A stretch of 64,000 nt of DNA, taken from NCBI GenBank assembly GCA_977006965.1, contig OZ345353.1:1798001-1862000 (forward strand), read 5' to 3'. Below the pieces are notes generated by a model that was given only the letters and a program-made list of their open reading frames with translations, was not told the origin of the DNA and did not search any database. The translations under genes were made by a program, and so were the position numbers. This stretch comes from Phymatolithon calcareum. Lineage: Eukaryota; Rhodophyta; Florideophyceae; Hapalidiales. How positions within the stretch are numbered: position 1 is the stretch's first letter; every line of letters starts with the position of its first letter. Below, one piece after another: positions 44,307-56,007 of this stretch.

Positions 44307-45542
44307 TCAATTCGGGATAAGGAACTTCGAATCGTCAACATTTCCAGTAGAGAAAAAGTTCGCAATCTGCTCCAGCATTGCATTTCCGTACGTGCTACCA
44401 GTTTCCGGGGTTATAAAATGTCCCAACTTCATACGTTTTGGATACATGAACGTCTTTCCAGCAAGCTTGCTCCTACAAACCTCAAGTGTGTAGGGCACAT
44501 CACTTTCATAATCATCTTCTGCAATGATACATAGAATCTTGGTGCTCTCTCTCACGGAAGTCGTGATGATATCACGATTCAAAAGATTGGAAGTCAATGC
44601 GGCAGATAGTATCACTCTTCCGGGAATGTTTATCGGTGTGGCCTCTTGAAATCCGACGTCGAAGAGATCGAGGGAACTAAAAATTGCTCGGAAATAAAAC
44701 AAATCTTCGCGTTTTCGACCAGTGAGACTTCCAAAGAACGGGGCGAGGAGAACAGCCTTTGAAATCACTTTGGAGCGAGCCGCAAGATTCACCACCGCTG
44801 CTCCTCCGAACGAATATCCTATGGCATAGACCGGACCCGGTAACGCCTGCACCAATTGAAGCTTCTCAAAGGGATCGGACTCAAAGGTTTGATGCCCGGA
44901 AATGAAATATTTTCTCAAGTCTTTCTCAATGCCAGTCTTGATCAAGCCAGGCTGAAGAAGAGTGAGAGCACGTTCAGCAATTCTATATTCTTCTCTCGTT
45001 AGCATCCTTTGTAGCGAAGCGAAGATCTTCGGCACAATAAGCTCGTTCAAAGTCGCGTAATGTGAGACTTGTTTCTCGTGCGTGCGCAGTCGCCTGAACT
45101 CAGCAATAAGTTGTGCGGTGGTTGAATCATTTAAAAGGGCTTGTCGAGATCGATCGTACCCTGCGCTCTTGCGAAGATAAGTTGAAATCCAGAATTTGGG
45201 AGCCTGAGCGAAACCTGCGAGGTTGAAAGCGACGACGTTGAAGTTTTTGGAATACAGAAATTTCGCCTGTATTGCGCTTTCTGCCGCATTTTGACCGTAG
45301 CCATGAAAAAGGAGCACTGTACCGTATACTTTTGACCCAGGCGGATGTAGATAAAACAGGGGATTACTTCCATTTCGAAAGCTCGGTAAACTGGAAACGT
45401 ATTTCACATGCGCGTTCAGAGACCGGGTCGTTTCATCGTATTCGATTTTCGAAACTACGAAGTTGGGAGAAGCAATAGCGTCCACAGCATACAGAGCAAG
45501 CAAGAAAATGCAAACACGAAGTTGGAGGTGTAGCGCTTTCAT
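44307..45542 (-). CDS. Secreted alpha/beta-hydrolase-fold protein, copy A
   Basis: 411 residues from the Met that directly precedes a signal peptide (MKALHLQLRVCIFLLALYAVDA); an upstream in-frame Met at 45593 would add 17 residues not conserved in the paralogue. The serine-hydrolase triad can be read: oxyanion motif LLFHGYGQ, nucleophile elbow GYSFGG (Ser 244), Asp near 343 (IAEDD) and His 375 (KLGHFITP). An inserted helical cap of about 130 residues (residues about 115-230) separates strand 4 from the elbow. Substrate unknown; a secreted or vacuolar esterase, lipase or peptidase is plausible. The frame is intact. It is a tandem duplicate of 51957-53192 with about 80% identical residues by eye. 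The two copies differ most in the stretch after the elbow (residues about 275-330). Confidence 0.85.
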   Translation of the reverse strand: MKALHLQLRVCIFLLALYAVDAIASPNFVVSKIEYDETTRSLNAHVKYVSSLPSFRNGSNPLFYLHPPGSKVYGTVLLFHGYGQNAAESAIQAKFLYSKNFNVVAFNLAGFAQAPKFWISTYLRKSAGYDRSRQALLNDSTTAQLIAEFRRLRTHEKQVSHYATLNELIVPKIFASLQRMLTREEYRIAERALTLLQPGLIKTGIEKDLRKYFISGHQTFESDPFEKLQLVQALPGPVYAIGYSFGGAAVVNLAARSKVISKAVLLAPFFGSLTGRKREDLFYFRAIFSSLDLFDVGFQEATPINIPGRVILSAALTSNLLNRDIITTSVRESTKILCIIAEDDYESDVPYTLEVCRSKLAGKTFMYPKRMKLGHFITPETGSTYGNAMLEQIANFFSTGNVDDSKFLIPN

Positions 45543-45593
45543 GTCGGGTCCTTTTTTGTTGATATGCAGACCGGCCAAGTGAGGGACGGTCAC

Positions 45594-47603
45594 TACTGAT
45601 GTACTTCCAGACAGGAAGGCTCCGTAGGTGTTGCACTTCTAAGCGTGCGAGATATGGACCGGAGTCTTGTGGCCGATATTGCCCTTCTGAGGCTGGTCAC
45701 ATCAGTTCGTGACATCCAAGAATCGTTCATTGGATGACGTGCACAATTCTTCAAAAACGCAGAAACCACGTAAAAAAACCTGCTTGTGCTCGAAAATACT
45801 CGTAATTCATAGGCCATCCTCATCGACGCATGCCAGTGTGCGCTGTTAAAAGGAGTAAAAAATTTTTCGAATGCGAATCGATGCCCTTAGCATAAAGTCA
45901 ATTGTGGTGCTTTGTCCGGCCATTTTCGCTCATATCACGCATTCTCGCTTCCACTCGCATCAGCTCCAATCTCATTCCGATATTGCTACTTTTCGTCGCT
46001 ATCACTTCGCGCTGCTCTAGAAACACAACCAATGCCAACATGACAGCCAAAACTCTATCAACGAGAACAACGCAATCATCCTCGACTGCCAATGTGCACT
46101 TCTTCAGACACCAACCTCAACTCTAAAACACATTAAAGGGATGAGTGCGATCCCTCTTCATGTATCGATTACCCCCTCTTCATTGCATGGATTTTCTCAG
46201 CACTATCTAACTTTCTCTAGAAGGCGTACGAGGCGACTTTCAAACTCAAAGCTGTTCGCCAATCCTACAGTACTCCAATTAGTCGTACCCCACCCATGAC
46301 ACATGAAAAAGTTGGCACTAATCAGAGCCGCGTACTAACCGATATATTCGGAATTTTATGCAATTTGAGCTGACTGATGCCACGTTAACCAAGGCGCTCA
46401 TCGCGTGCTTGTTTGAGATCTTCCCCCACCGCTCGCGCTCGCTCAAGCTATTGTAATACCTGCACACCGCGCTGCTCTCCGCCTACCTGCACGCCGTGCC
46501 CTACTGCAGCGCGCACAGCGATCCACGCCGTCATTTTCTTGCTTATCCGCACCTCTGCAAGTGGCTTGCCTTGCATTTGGTCAAACTCGCTGCCTTCGCC
46601 GTGGCCTCTGTCGTGCTCGTCGCCTACAATGTGCGCTCCATGGCCGCTTCATGATCTCGGAGAGGACCTTGAGCTGCTGAGGCTATTCCCTCCAAACTGT
46701 AGCTGCGACCCAAGATGCAATCGGACCAGTAGTACGTTTTCTCCCTTCCTGTGGCTTTGTCCTTCACCCTACCAGAGTCTCGTCCTCACTTTTTCTTCTT
46801 CCGCACACCGTTATGCCGTCGTCGCTTGTTATCGCATTAATCTTGGATCCTCCTTTTGCTATATTTGGCAGTAGTATTCCTGGGGCTTACCCCTTCTGGA
46901 GCCTCGACTCACGGCCGTGGAAATCATCAATGACAGCACCAGGTCTCAAATCTTCTTGATGGTCCCCGCCCAGTTTTCAAAGGGGATCGAATATCCATTG
47001 TATCAGCACAAGCAGGATATACAAAAGGAAAACCATTGTAACTTGCAATCGAAAAAATAAGCAAGGACCCAAACCTTGTTGCAACCCGTTCCCGCACCAG
47101 AAATAATTCCAAAGGCTCGAAACCATTGCCCTAGCGGAAGCTGTATATTGGCAGATAGAGCACTGTGGTGATGACGATCAACCAATCCGACTGATCGGCG
47201 CTCAAGCTGTCGAAATACACTATCCCTATTCCGACGGATGACTTCTACATGTTTCGATGACAAGCGCATGGTTGTTCGGCGTTGCCTCTACTACACTCTT
47301 CCATCGAGGTGCAAGGATGTGGACTACTGGTTTCAGAAGATAGGATATTGTCAGTGCCATGGGCACCCCTGTTACAAACTTGCAATGCTTGCAAGTGCTT
47401 GGAGTCAGCGTTGAAACGCTCAATCGAAGTCCTGTACTTTCCTTTGCCCTCCGCACCTCGTCGAGCTTGTGTCTGGATCATTCAATGAGTTACTAGGGAA
47501 TTGGGGGCAATAATGTGACCAAGTTTTGTGGTCAGCGCGGAGGGTGAGAGCGGGAATGGGAAAGTGGTCTACATGTGCACTGAAATGAAAATGTAGAGTC
47601 ACA
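45594..47603. other. Upstream flank of hydrolase A, duplicated in unit B
   Basis: The first about 200 bp are conserved between units (ACTTCCAGACAGGAAGGCTC motif) and probably include the promoter. 45.9-47.5 kb aligns with 53.5-54.28 and 55.66-56.8 kb. Frames in it differ between units by stops and frame shifts, so I do not call a gene, though hydrophobic stretches (YLAVVFLGLT in A, YLAVVFMGLT in B) recur and could be remains of a membrane protein gene. Confidence 0.5.
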
Positions 47604-49270
47604 CTCAAACGTAACCCGACGCCACATGGGAGAGTAAAAACTAGGAAAGAGAGAAAAAAGAGAGGGAGACACTAGACAGAAAAGGAGGAAAGAAAGAAAT
47701 CCAAAAAAAACCCAAGAAGACAAACAGGTAATATAAGCGTGTAGACCGCCCTCGGAGCATTCTCCATAGCCTTGCAGGAGCACAAGCGGTCGTGGTGATC
47801 AACCTCGAGCACGGTGGTGCGCCGTGTAGGGCCAGACATGCTCCTTGAGGTGGGGACGGGAAAGAAAGCCGCGCCGTTGACGGAGCACACTCAACAACCT
47901 TACGGGAACACAGATAGACGCGGAGATCAAGCACATATACGAGCTACGCCGTGCAGGACTGGGAAAGCTCGACAATTGCAGCGCAGAAGTCGTAGTGACG
48001 CGCGATGAAGAACAGCGAAAAAGAGCCAACGGAAAAGAATGTAGGAAAAGTCCGGGACAGTGAACCAGGTAAACAGAGGTAGACGCGACTCGCCAGAAGA
48101 AGAGTTGATGTTCGGCTGAAGAACACTTGACAACCTTGGGGGAACTCCAGTGATCGTGCAGTTCAGAGACGAGCGCGAGCCTTCGCTTCGATGACGATGG
48201 ATAAGTTCGTTTATTGTATCGCCGACGACGCAGTGACGCGGGAAGAAAATGGAGACGGACGGCGTCGTCCTCCTTGACACTGCGACGTTGGCTGAGTCGT
48301 CGACCTTGGAACGAACGCGTGAAAAGGAAAATATGATCTTGGGCGCGATTTTCTCCGTGCTGGCTTGCACGGCGAAGGTTGCGAACAAGAAGGGGTGGAA
48401 GCTTTCAAACTACGCACAGGTGAAGGGACATGGATGCGAACTTGAGCGTGGAGCGATCCGAACAGTCAAGCCGAACGGAAGAACTTTTGCCAGGCCTACA
48501 TAACACACATAGCCTACAAATGGCAAGAGTTCCAGCATTCCCATAAACGAAGAGCAAGTCTTAATAACACTCACTTTCCTCTGGAAAGAGGAAGGTACTA
48601 ACTATCTTATGTAATACAACCGAAGCGAAAAACAACGAATTCATGCGCGTGAGACACACGCCCCTTTTGGAAAAGGAAGGAGAGAGCATTGAATTGAAAA
48701 GAAAGAGGAATATTCCGTACGACAAGACAAGAGAACTCCGTGCAATACCAAAATTTCGACAACTGAAGATTTCCGCAAGTGCCTACTACACTGATGGCGG
48801 ATAGATTCGGAAACAAAGTCAGAAAGCACATGGAGATCCTGGATCGCAACTTGTCAGTCTATGAACTCAAAAAAGACAGAGCGGCAACTAAGAAGGCATT
48901 AGATGATCTTTTGCTCTGCAGCAAAAGCATCATCTAGTGCATGCAGAATGAAGAAGACCTGCACTGAAAGAAGAAGCGACGCTTCGAAAACTGTTAGGAA
49001 GAGTATCAAAAACAATTGAGTACATGCTACGGGCTCAGATAGATTAGAAGACATAAGAGTAGAGCCACCCTAGTGAGGGTGGCACCTGAGGAAGCCTTGT
49101 CCGTGTATTCGTATGACTGTGGGGCTTTAAAAAGTAATAATAAAACTCCCCTTTTGACCCAACAGACGGCTCCTTGAGAGCACAATAAGGATAGTGATCC
49201 CAGTTGCGAGGCGTGCAGTCGCGAGAGATACACGCGATCGCGGCTTCTGAGCAGTCTACGAAAAAAGCAG
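47604..49270 (+). mobile_element. Composite retroelement insertion in unit A
   Basis: Absent from unit B, which reads continuously through ATGATAATCATAGAGTGGG near 56855. The diverged flanks GAAAATGTAGAGT (about 47590) and GATAATCATCGACT (about 49276) could be the duplicated target. 47.64-48.48 kb is related, inverted, to 54.64-55.34 kb in unit B and holds three spaced copies of a GGAGCAC...CCTTG...GGGAAC motif. A LINE 3' fragment sits at 48640-49140. Confidence 0.6.
48640..49140 (+). pseudogene. LINE 3' fragment, decayed
   Basis: Plus-strand copy of the same protein C-terminus as 42552-43241 (KRKRNIPYDKTREL, then the tail near 48900 ending in a TAG), broken by frame changes. It is followed by the LINE 3' UTR ending GGGGCTTTAAAAAGTAATAATAAAA. 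Confidence 0.75.
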
Positions 49271-49353
49271 CAGGCGCGACAGATAATCATCGACTGGGCG
49301 GCAACTATAGTGACTGGTCAGCGGTCCACGGCTGCTGATTAAGTGATGTGCCA

Positions 49354-49673
49354 GTTTTTCCTGTCCTGTACGGCACGCACCCGCGGGCGGCACATGATCC
49401 CTGCAGTTGCTGCGAAGGGACCCGTCCCGAAAGGGGCGAACAGGTGGCAGAGAAGGCTCTCTGGAAGCAATAAGTTTCTCCACCGCACAAATTGACCCAG
49501 GGATGGAATTCTGAGCCATGGGTCATCTAATAAACCAACGCCAGAATCACTCTTTGGTGACGACGAGACATGAAAGCCGTAGCCAAACTCGCTAACTATA
49601 GGATAGAATGGAAGAATATTAGACCCTCGAAGCGCTGCTAGCCCCATTGGGGAAAAGGCAAAATGAATGAAAA
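49354..49673 (+). mobile_element. GAAT-tailed non-LTR insertion in unit A
   Basis: 13 bp duplication with one mismatch: AAGTGATGTGCCA 49341-49353 and AAGTGAGGTGCCA 49674-49686. Unit B shows the empty site near 56920-56945 (GGATTAAGCGAACTTTC). The end reads ...GGCAAAATGAATGAAA. Related to 38775-39200 and 42205-43428. Confidence 0.9.
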
Positions 49674-50163
49674 AAGTGAGGTGCCATATCGATCGGCACG
49701 TCGGAAGGCAGCCACGGGAAGTCAACGCCTTTCAGATTTTATGCTCACTAAGTCCGCTGATCGTTCATAGAGGCTACATTAGGGGTCGATATGTGGAACG
49801 TTGAATTCTTCCCCTGGTGGAATTTGATTTCTTTGAAGTTTGAATATACCGCCTTTTTCGATAACTCCACTAGGCTGTGACTACTCTTCCATATGAACAA
49901 TCCAGCAGCTAGGCTTTCGCATGCATTACTTAAGAGAAAATTCAAAACAGATCTTGAAGACCGGCTCTCAGTTGGAATGTACGTGGCACGCCCCAAAATC
50001 CCTGGCGTCCACAACAATGATATCGTTGGAAAAATTCTGGCAAGCATTCAACCCGTAGAGCAGAGTGAGATTCATGAAAAGACTATGCGGATCAGTACAC
50101 TACGACAACGTCGGCTATTAAACCCAATGTCGCCGATACGCCATGACAAATATCCCGTGGTTC

Positions 50164-50640
50164 TGTGCTATCTCACGCGCAATCTGAAATTGCAGTGAAT
50201 GCCTCTTATTGTCGAACAAAACACTGGCTTGCAATGTGAGGTCGGTCAATGGCGAAACAAGAAGGCTAAGAAAGACACTAACAGCATAAGACTTAGGGGA
50301 GATCCTATAGAGCGACCACGTCGGGTGGCCACCCGCAAGTGTCAGCTCCTAATAACGGGCAGACCTGACAGTCGAAATAATCACAGGACGGGAGGCACCA
50401 ACAGATCGCCAAGTTGGGTCACTGACTCGCACGTGCGTATCGAGCTAGTCACTAGATCTGACAGTGATAGGATAGAGTCGGTATTTGTGGGGTGTGATAT
50501 GCAACCCCCAGACAGTAGGTTGGAGAATTCGATAGCTTATAAGGCATCGCTCATCGCAACGAGTAAAGGATCGCATCTCAAGCAAGCCGAAATTGGCGAG
50601 AGCGAGTGCCGGCTACTTCGCCGACCCTGAGAGTGCAACA
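50164..50640 (+). mobile_element. Solo LTR, family 2 (477 bp)
   Basis: Bounded TGTGCTATC...GTGCAACA, with the 4 bp duplication GTTC at 50160-50163 and 50641-50644. Unit B has the empty site (CCCATGGTTCTCGACTCC, about 57782). A TATA-like GCTTATAAGG lies near 50537. No copy of this LTR elsewhere in the window, and orientation is inferred from that box only. Confidence 0.8.
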
Positions 50641-50660
50641 GTTCTCGACTGCATCAAAGC

Positions 50661-50985
50661 TCTTTTGTCTTTTTGAGGGGCTTTTGCAATGGTGTGTGAG
50701 CGTAAAACACGAGAAACTCGGGAAAGACAAGTTGTCGTCCACCTTTCTTCGGTAGTCTCTTTTATTTACTACTTATGAGCTCCCCTCAACACATTTGTAG
50801 TCCCCCTAGCTTCCACAACTTCATGATGGACAATCTCAGCTCTTTTCGATGAGCCACACGAACACAACAAACGAGTCTTGGAAGAGGTCTGTAACTTGGT
50901 TCGCTGCAGTGGAGGAAGAAACCTGCCGCTGAACCACCTTATGATGGAAAGACTGAAAAATAAACACAAATTCTAACAAGATCCT
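50661..50985 (-). mobile_element. Insertion in unit A, possibly a copia 3' fragment
   Basis: Unit B is continuous here (CATCAAAGCTCCTCCTGG). In unit A about 325 bp separate CAAAGCTC from ATCCTCCTGG. On the minus strand a stretch reading like the end of a copia RNase H (STAANQVTDLF) is visible, followed by stops. Ends are not resolved. Confidence 0.45.
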
Positions 50986-51320
50986 CCTGGCCTTAGCAGG
51001 CTTCCTAACTCGAGACAACTCAGTATATTTTTAGCCTACACGATGTGGTAACATCGGGAACCAGCGGGTACCGGTAAAGGATTCCCGTAAAAGTGTGGTA
51101 GACGCTCACTCGAAGAATAGTTCTTGTGATTGCCGAAAATGCACTGCAGCTATAATTTAAAACATCTTCTAAAAATGATGTTATGGCGTAACACTTTCCT
51201 GAACAGGAGAGCCACTTTCCGTCAGCAAGCCCTTCAAATAGTAGCTCTTGTGTTTGGAAGGCATAGAATGCTTCATGAATGTCAACCAGACTTGTCATTC
51301 ATCTCCAAGAGCACTGTAAA

Positions 51321-51763
51321 CGGTCTGCACACTGGAAGGTGTAGACACTTAATGTTGCAGGGAGTGTAATGAACGACATTATCACCATCGACCTTGGAGC
51401 TCTATAACGGCTTCTTGCGATCTATCCACCGACACTGACAACACAGTATCGTGAACGACTCTTCCAAGAGCAACCAACGGATTTATCGCAGACACCGACT
51501 AACACTCAACGTAATATTAGTCTAGCGTCGGTTAGTGCCCCCCCTTTTTGCAGGGTGTGCAATTGTTCGCCCCTGACCTATTTAAGCGGGGATCCTGATC
51601 GCATCTTAGACTGAGGCATCGCATCACAGAGAGATCACCCCTTTTCAAGATAAACCCCAACCCTTATCTTTTCACTCCCAGTGATTACAAAGGTAGCAAC
51701 TGCGGAAGCCTTGCCCGTATATTCTTAAGACTGTGAGGCTATTAAATAAACTTCAATTGAAAA
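51321..51763 (+). mobile_element. LINE 3' tail insertion, split by a solo LTR
   Basis: The 9 bp duplication CACTGTAAA lies at 51312-51320 and 51764-51772. Without the LTR the insert is about 90 bp and matches the LINE 3' end (GGAAGCCTTGCCCGTATATTC...GGCTATTAAATAAAC...GAAAA). It lies at the junction of units A and B. Confidence 0.75.
51340..51689 (+). mobile_element. Solo LTR, family 1, copy 1 (350 bp)
   Basis: TGTAGACAC...GTGATTACA, 4 bp duplication AAGG at 51336-51339 and 51690-51693. Nearly identical to 57114-57462. A TATA-like TATTTAAGCG near 51585 suggests plus orientation. No internal retrotransposon sequence is attached, so it is a recombination remnant. Confidence 0.9.
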
Positions 51764-51956
51764 CACTGTAAATATCACTGGACATAACCTCCCAGTCATG
51801 CTACGCACAAGGCTGATTCGCTATTCTCAAACAGCCGTTTCCCCAGATCCGTTCTATAGCAAGCGAATATATTCAAAAAGAGCTCCTTTTCCAATCAGAG
51901 AAGTTTACTTCATTGCCAGGTACCTCTCTCAAGCAGCATTATGCTTGGCATTTACG

Positions 51957-53192
51957 TCAATTCGGGATAAGGAACTTTGAATCTTCAACACGTCCAGAAG
52001 AGAAAAAGTTGGCAATCTGCTCCAGCATTGCATTTCCGTACTTGCTACCAGTCTCCGGGGTTATATCATGACCCAACTTCAAACGTTTCGGGTACACGAA
52101 CGTTTTTCCAGCAAGCTTGCTACGGTAAACCTCAAGCGTGTATGTCATACTGCCTCTGGCATCATCCTTTGCAACGATACACAATGTCTCGGTGCTCTCT
52201 CTCACGGAATTAGTGATGACATCTCGATTTACGAGATTTGCAGCGAACGTGTATGCGACAAGATTTCTTTCGGGAAGCTCTACCGGTGCCGACCCTGAAG
52301 ATCTGAGAACGTAGAGATCAAGCGCACCAATGACGGCACTGAAATGGGAAAAATCTTCCTGTTTTCGACCAGTAAAACGTCCAAGGAACGGGGCGAGCAG
52401 AACAGCCTTTGAAATCACTTTAGAACGAGCAGCAAGATTCAACACCGCTGTCCCTCCGAACGAATAACCTATGGCATACATCGGACCCGGTAACGCCTGC
52501 ACCAATTGAAGCTTCTCAAACGGATCGGACTCAAAAGTCTGATGCCCGGAAATGAAATAATTTCTCAATTCTTTCTCCATTCCAGTCCTCGTCAATCCAG
52601 GTTGAAGAAGAGTGAGAGCACGTTCAGCAATTATATAGTCTTCCCTTGTTAACATTCTTTGTAATAAAGCGAAGAGCTTTGGCACAACAAGCTCTTTCAA
52701 AGACTGATGAAATGCAAGCTGTTTATCCAGTGTGCCCAGACTTACGAACTCTCGAATAAGTTGTCCGGTGGTTGAATCATTTAAAAGGGCTTGTCGAATT
52801 CGATCGTACCCTGCGCTCTTCCGAAGATGAGCAGAAATCCAGAATTCAGGAGCTTGAGCGAAACCTGCGAGGTTGAAAGCGACTACGTTGAAATTTTTGG
52901 AATACAGAAATTTCGCCTGTATTGCGCTTGCTGTCGCATTTTGACCGTAGCCGTGAAATATGAGCACAGTACCGTATACTTTTGACCCAGGAGGATGTAA
53001 GTAAAACAGGGGATTACTTCCATTTTGAAAGCCCGGTAGACTGGAAACATATTTCACATGCGCGTTCAGAGACCGGGTCGTTTCATCCAATGCAATTTTC
53101 GAAACTTCGAAGTTGGGAGAAGCAATAGCGTCCACAGCATACAGAGAAAGAGAGAAAATGCAAACAAGAAGGTGGAGGTGTGGCACGTTCAT
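51957..53192 (-). CDS. Secreted alpha/beta-hydrolase-fold protein, copy B
   Basis: 411 residues from the Met before the signal peptide (MNVPHLHLLVCIFSLSLYAVDA); a Met at 53228 would add 12 residues unlike those of copy A. It keeps the triad: LIFHGYGQ, nucleophile in GYSFGGTAV, Asp in VAKDD, and His in KLGHDITP. It has the same cap insertion, and the frame is intact, so both duplicates are probably under selection. It differs from copy A mainly in the cap (residues about 160-185) and between the elbow and the Asp (about 280-330), where substrate pockets usually form, so the copies may have diverged in specificity (inference). Upstream, 53.25-53.45 kb matches the flank of copy A. Confidence 0.85.
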   Translation of the reverse strand: MNVPHLHLLVCIFSLSLYAVDAIASPNFEVSKIALDETTRSLNAHVKYVSSLPGFQNGSNPLFYLHPPGSKVYGTVLIFHGYGQNATASAIQAKFLYSKNFNVVAFNLAGFAQAPEFWISAHLRKSAGYDRIRQALLNDSTTGQLIREFVSLGTLDKQLAFHQSLKELVVPKLFALLQRMLTREDYIIAERALTLLQPGLTRTGMEKELRNYFISGHQTFESDPFEKLQLVQALPGPMYAIGYSFGGTAVLNLAARSKVISKAVLLAPFLGRFTGRKQEDFSHFSAVIGALDLYVLRSSGSAPVELPERNLVAYTFAANLVNRDVITNSVRESTETLCIVAKDDARGSMTYTLEVYRSKLAGKTFVYPKRLKLGHDITPETGSKYGNAMLEQIANFFSSGRVEDSKFLIPN

Positions 53193-53228
53193 GTCGGGTC
53201 GTTCTTCGGGTGAAAGGAGAACCTCCAA

Positions 53229-54280
53229 GTGAGGGACGTTAGCTACTGACGTACTTCCAGACAGGAAGGCTCCGTAGGTGTTGCACTCCTAACGGTGTGA
53301 GATATGGACTGGTGTCTTGTAACCGATATCGCCCTAACGAGTTCGCCACCTCACTTCGTGACATCCAAGAATCATTCATTGGATGACGCGCACAATTCTT
53401 CAAAAACGCAGAAACCAGGTAAAAAAACTGCTTAAGCAGGTTTTTTGTGCTCGAAAATACTCATAATTCATAGGGACCATCCTCATCGACACACACCAAT
53501 GTGCCCTGTTCAAGAAGTAAAATTTTCCGAATGCGAATCGATGCCGTTAGCATACAGTCGATTTTGGTGCCTTATCTGGCCATTGTTGCTCATGTCACGC
53601 ATTATCGCTTCCACTCGCATCAGCTGCAATCTCATTCCGATATTCCAATTTTTCGTCTCTTTCACTTCTCGCTGCTCGATAAACACCAATGCCAGCACGA
53701 CAGCCAAAACGCTATCATCGCCAAGAACTCAACCACTTTTCGCGACACCAACCTCAACTTCTCAAACACATTAAAGGGACGCGTACGAACTCTCTTCACG
53801 TATCGGTTAACCCCCCTTCTTGGCCTTAATTCTGCAACTTTCTCTAGAAGGCGTACGACGCGACTTTCAACATCGAAGTTGTTTGCTAGTCCTACCGTGC
53901 TCTAATTAGTGGTACCACTAGTACCCCACCCATGGCACACGAAAAGAGTTGACACTAATCTTAGCCGTGCACTAAACGAAATAGTCGGAATTTTATAAAA
54001 GCTGATTCAACTGAAACGCACACAGACCAAGGCGTTCACCGCGTGCTTGTTTGAGATCTTTCCCCACCGCTCACGCCCGCTCAAGCACTTAAGTACTTGC
54101 AGACCACGCGCTCCCTTGTTCTCTCGCGCTGCTCTACGCCTACCCGCAGACCGTGCCCTACTACAGCGCACACCGTGATCCGCACCGCTGATTTCTTGCT
54201 TATCTGCACCTCTGCTAGTGGCTTACCGTGTGTTGGGCCAAACCCGATGTGGTCGCCATGGCGTCCTTCGTGCTTGTCGA
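53229..54280. other. Upstream flank of hydrolase B
   Basis: Aligns with 45.6-46.65 kb of unit A, with small indels. No intact gene. It ends at the duplicated target of the next insertion. Confidence 0.5.
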
Positions 54281-55656
54281 TGATAATGATAATCGCTTTA
54301 TTCCCCTAAGAGGTTAGCACGTCTAGAATGCTTCATTTGATTCCACTTTCTGAGGTCGGAAGCGTTTGTTGCGCCTGGTCAGTATTGTCTCTTCATGTTA
54401 TGTCCAGCGACAACCTGGCGACAACACGAAGATAACACAACGGTAGTTGTATGGTTGGTTGAAGGCGCTGGTTCTCTCGCGACTAACCGTCACTTCGGAT
54501 TACTAGGTAGCGACGCCTGTACGCTTCTGTCTCGTTCTAGACGCGCAGATCATCCTTGTAGTCGGGCCAAGCGGAACTGTCCCACAACAACCAATCTCTT
54601 TCTTTCTTCGCTTCTGCTGATAGTACATAATGTAGTTTGAACCTTCTCAGTAAACGAAGGTGGAGGTTTTCTAGTTCTGGCTCGACTGCTCGGATCGCCG
54701 CACGCTTCAACTTGCCTTCACGTCCCTTCGACCACGCAGTACTCGTAAACTTCCCACTCGCTTCAAGTCCAACGCGTATATTGGGCTTTCCGTGCAATCC
54801 AGTACGGCGAAGTCGCACACACCGCACTCCAATCTTCCCTTCACTTCGTGTGTTCGTAGGTCGACGGTCAAGCCAAGGTCGCCGCTTGACGACGACACCG
54901 ACATCATTCGTCCCCCTTTTTTTCTTCCTTATTTTCGTTTCTTTGTTCTTCATCTGCGTCTCTATCGCACCGGTGCTCTCATTGTTGAGCTCTCACAGAC
55001 CTGTGACGCGAAGGCTCGCGCTCGTGTCCAATCAATACGACCGCTGGAGTTCCCGCAAGGCTGTGGAGCGTGCTCCGTGGACATCCACACACTGACTCCA
55101 TTTCCAGCAGAGTCGACACAATCACGCCAAGATCCGCGTGCAACTTTCCCTCGTCGAGCTCACTCAGTCGTAAATCTGGGAAGTGTGCTCCGAGGACGAT
55201 ACACTGTTTATTCCGGTTTGCCCCTTTTGGGGTGTGTCTTTTTCGTCGGTCACATTCAGTCTCTCCCGCTAAACGCTAAGTCTCTCCCGCTTTTCTTTTG
55301 CTGTCTCACCCTGTTCTTGTCCTTCTTTGTGTACGCCGAGCACTAGTTTGCTTGGCGCTACAGCGTTTGTCATAGCCGATTCGATATCTTGGTTTGGAAT
55401 ATCGCGAAGGAAAGAGGAGTATGTCCTGGGTCAGCATTTCAGCCTTATCTTGCGAACGAGCCTCTTCTCATCCATGCGTAAAACATATCCTAACCATCCC
55501 CAACGACGGTCCTTAATCCATTGTATCACTGGCAAGAAGGGCTCTCTTGCTTCTTCGGCTATCGTTCTTTCGTCATGGCGGCCAGCATCCATCCATGGTG
55601 TGCCGTCAAGCTTTTTCAAGATTGGATTCGTTTGAGTGATTCGCTTGAGAGCGCTT
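54281..55656 (-). mobile_element. Non-LTR retrotransposon fragment in unit B, ATTATC-repeat tail
   Basis: 11 bp duplication with one mismatch: GTGCTTGTCGA 54270-54280 and GTGCTCGTCGA 55657-55667. Unit A is empty at the homologous site (GTGCTCGTCGCCTAC near 46613). In element sense it ends ...AATAAAGCGATTATCATTATCA. Near its truncated 5' end the minus strand (55431-55619) encodes an RT C-terminus (RRWGWLGYVLRMDEKRLVRK). 54.64-55.34 kb is an inverted relative of 47.64-48.48 kb. Confidence 0.85.
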
Positions 55657-56007
55657 GTGCTCGTCGACTACAATGTGCTCTCCGCGGCCGTTTCTCTTGG
55701 CTGAAGTCCTGCGCGTCCTGCATGGCATTGTTACAGGGGATGACCACTGACCGCATATCATCAACTCGGCGAAGACCTAAAGCAGCTGAGACTATTCCCC
55801 CCAAACTGGCGCTACGGCCAAGAGGCAATCCGACCAGTGGTACGTTTTCTCCCTTCCTGTCACATCGTTGTCCTTCATTCCACCAGAGTCTCGTCCTCAC
55901 TTCTTCCGCTTCCGCAAACCGTTATGATAGTCGTCGTTTGTCATCACATTGACCTTGGATCCAGATGTCCATTTGCTATATTTGGCAGTAGTATTCATGG
56001 GGCTTAC

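Noticed and set aside
46413-46874. 153-codon Cys/Ser/Pro-rich frame
   Set aside because: The homologous part of unit B does not keep this frame, so it is unlikely to be a conserved protein.
50199-50630. 143-codon frame
   Set aside because: Lies entirely inside a solo LTR bounded by a 4 bp duplication; LTRs rarely code and no homology is visible.
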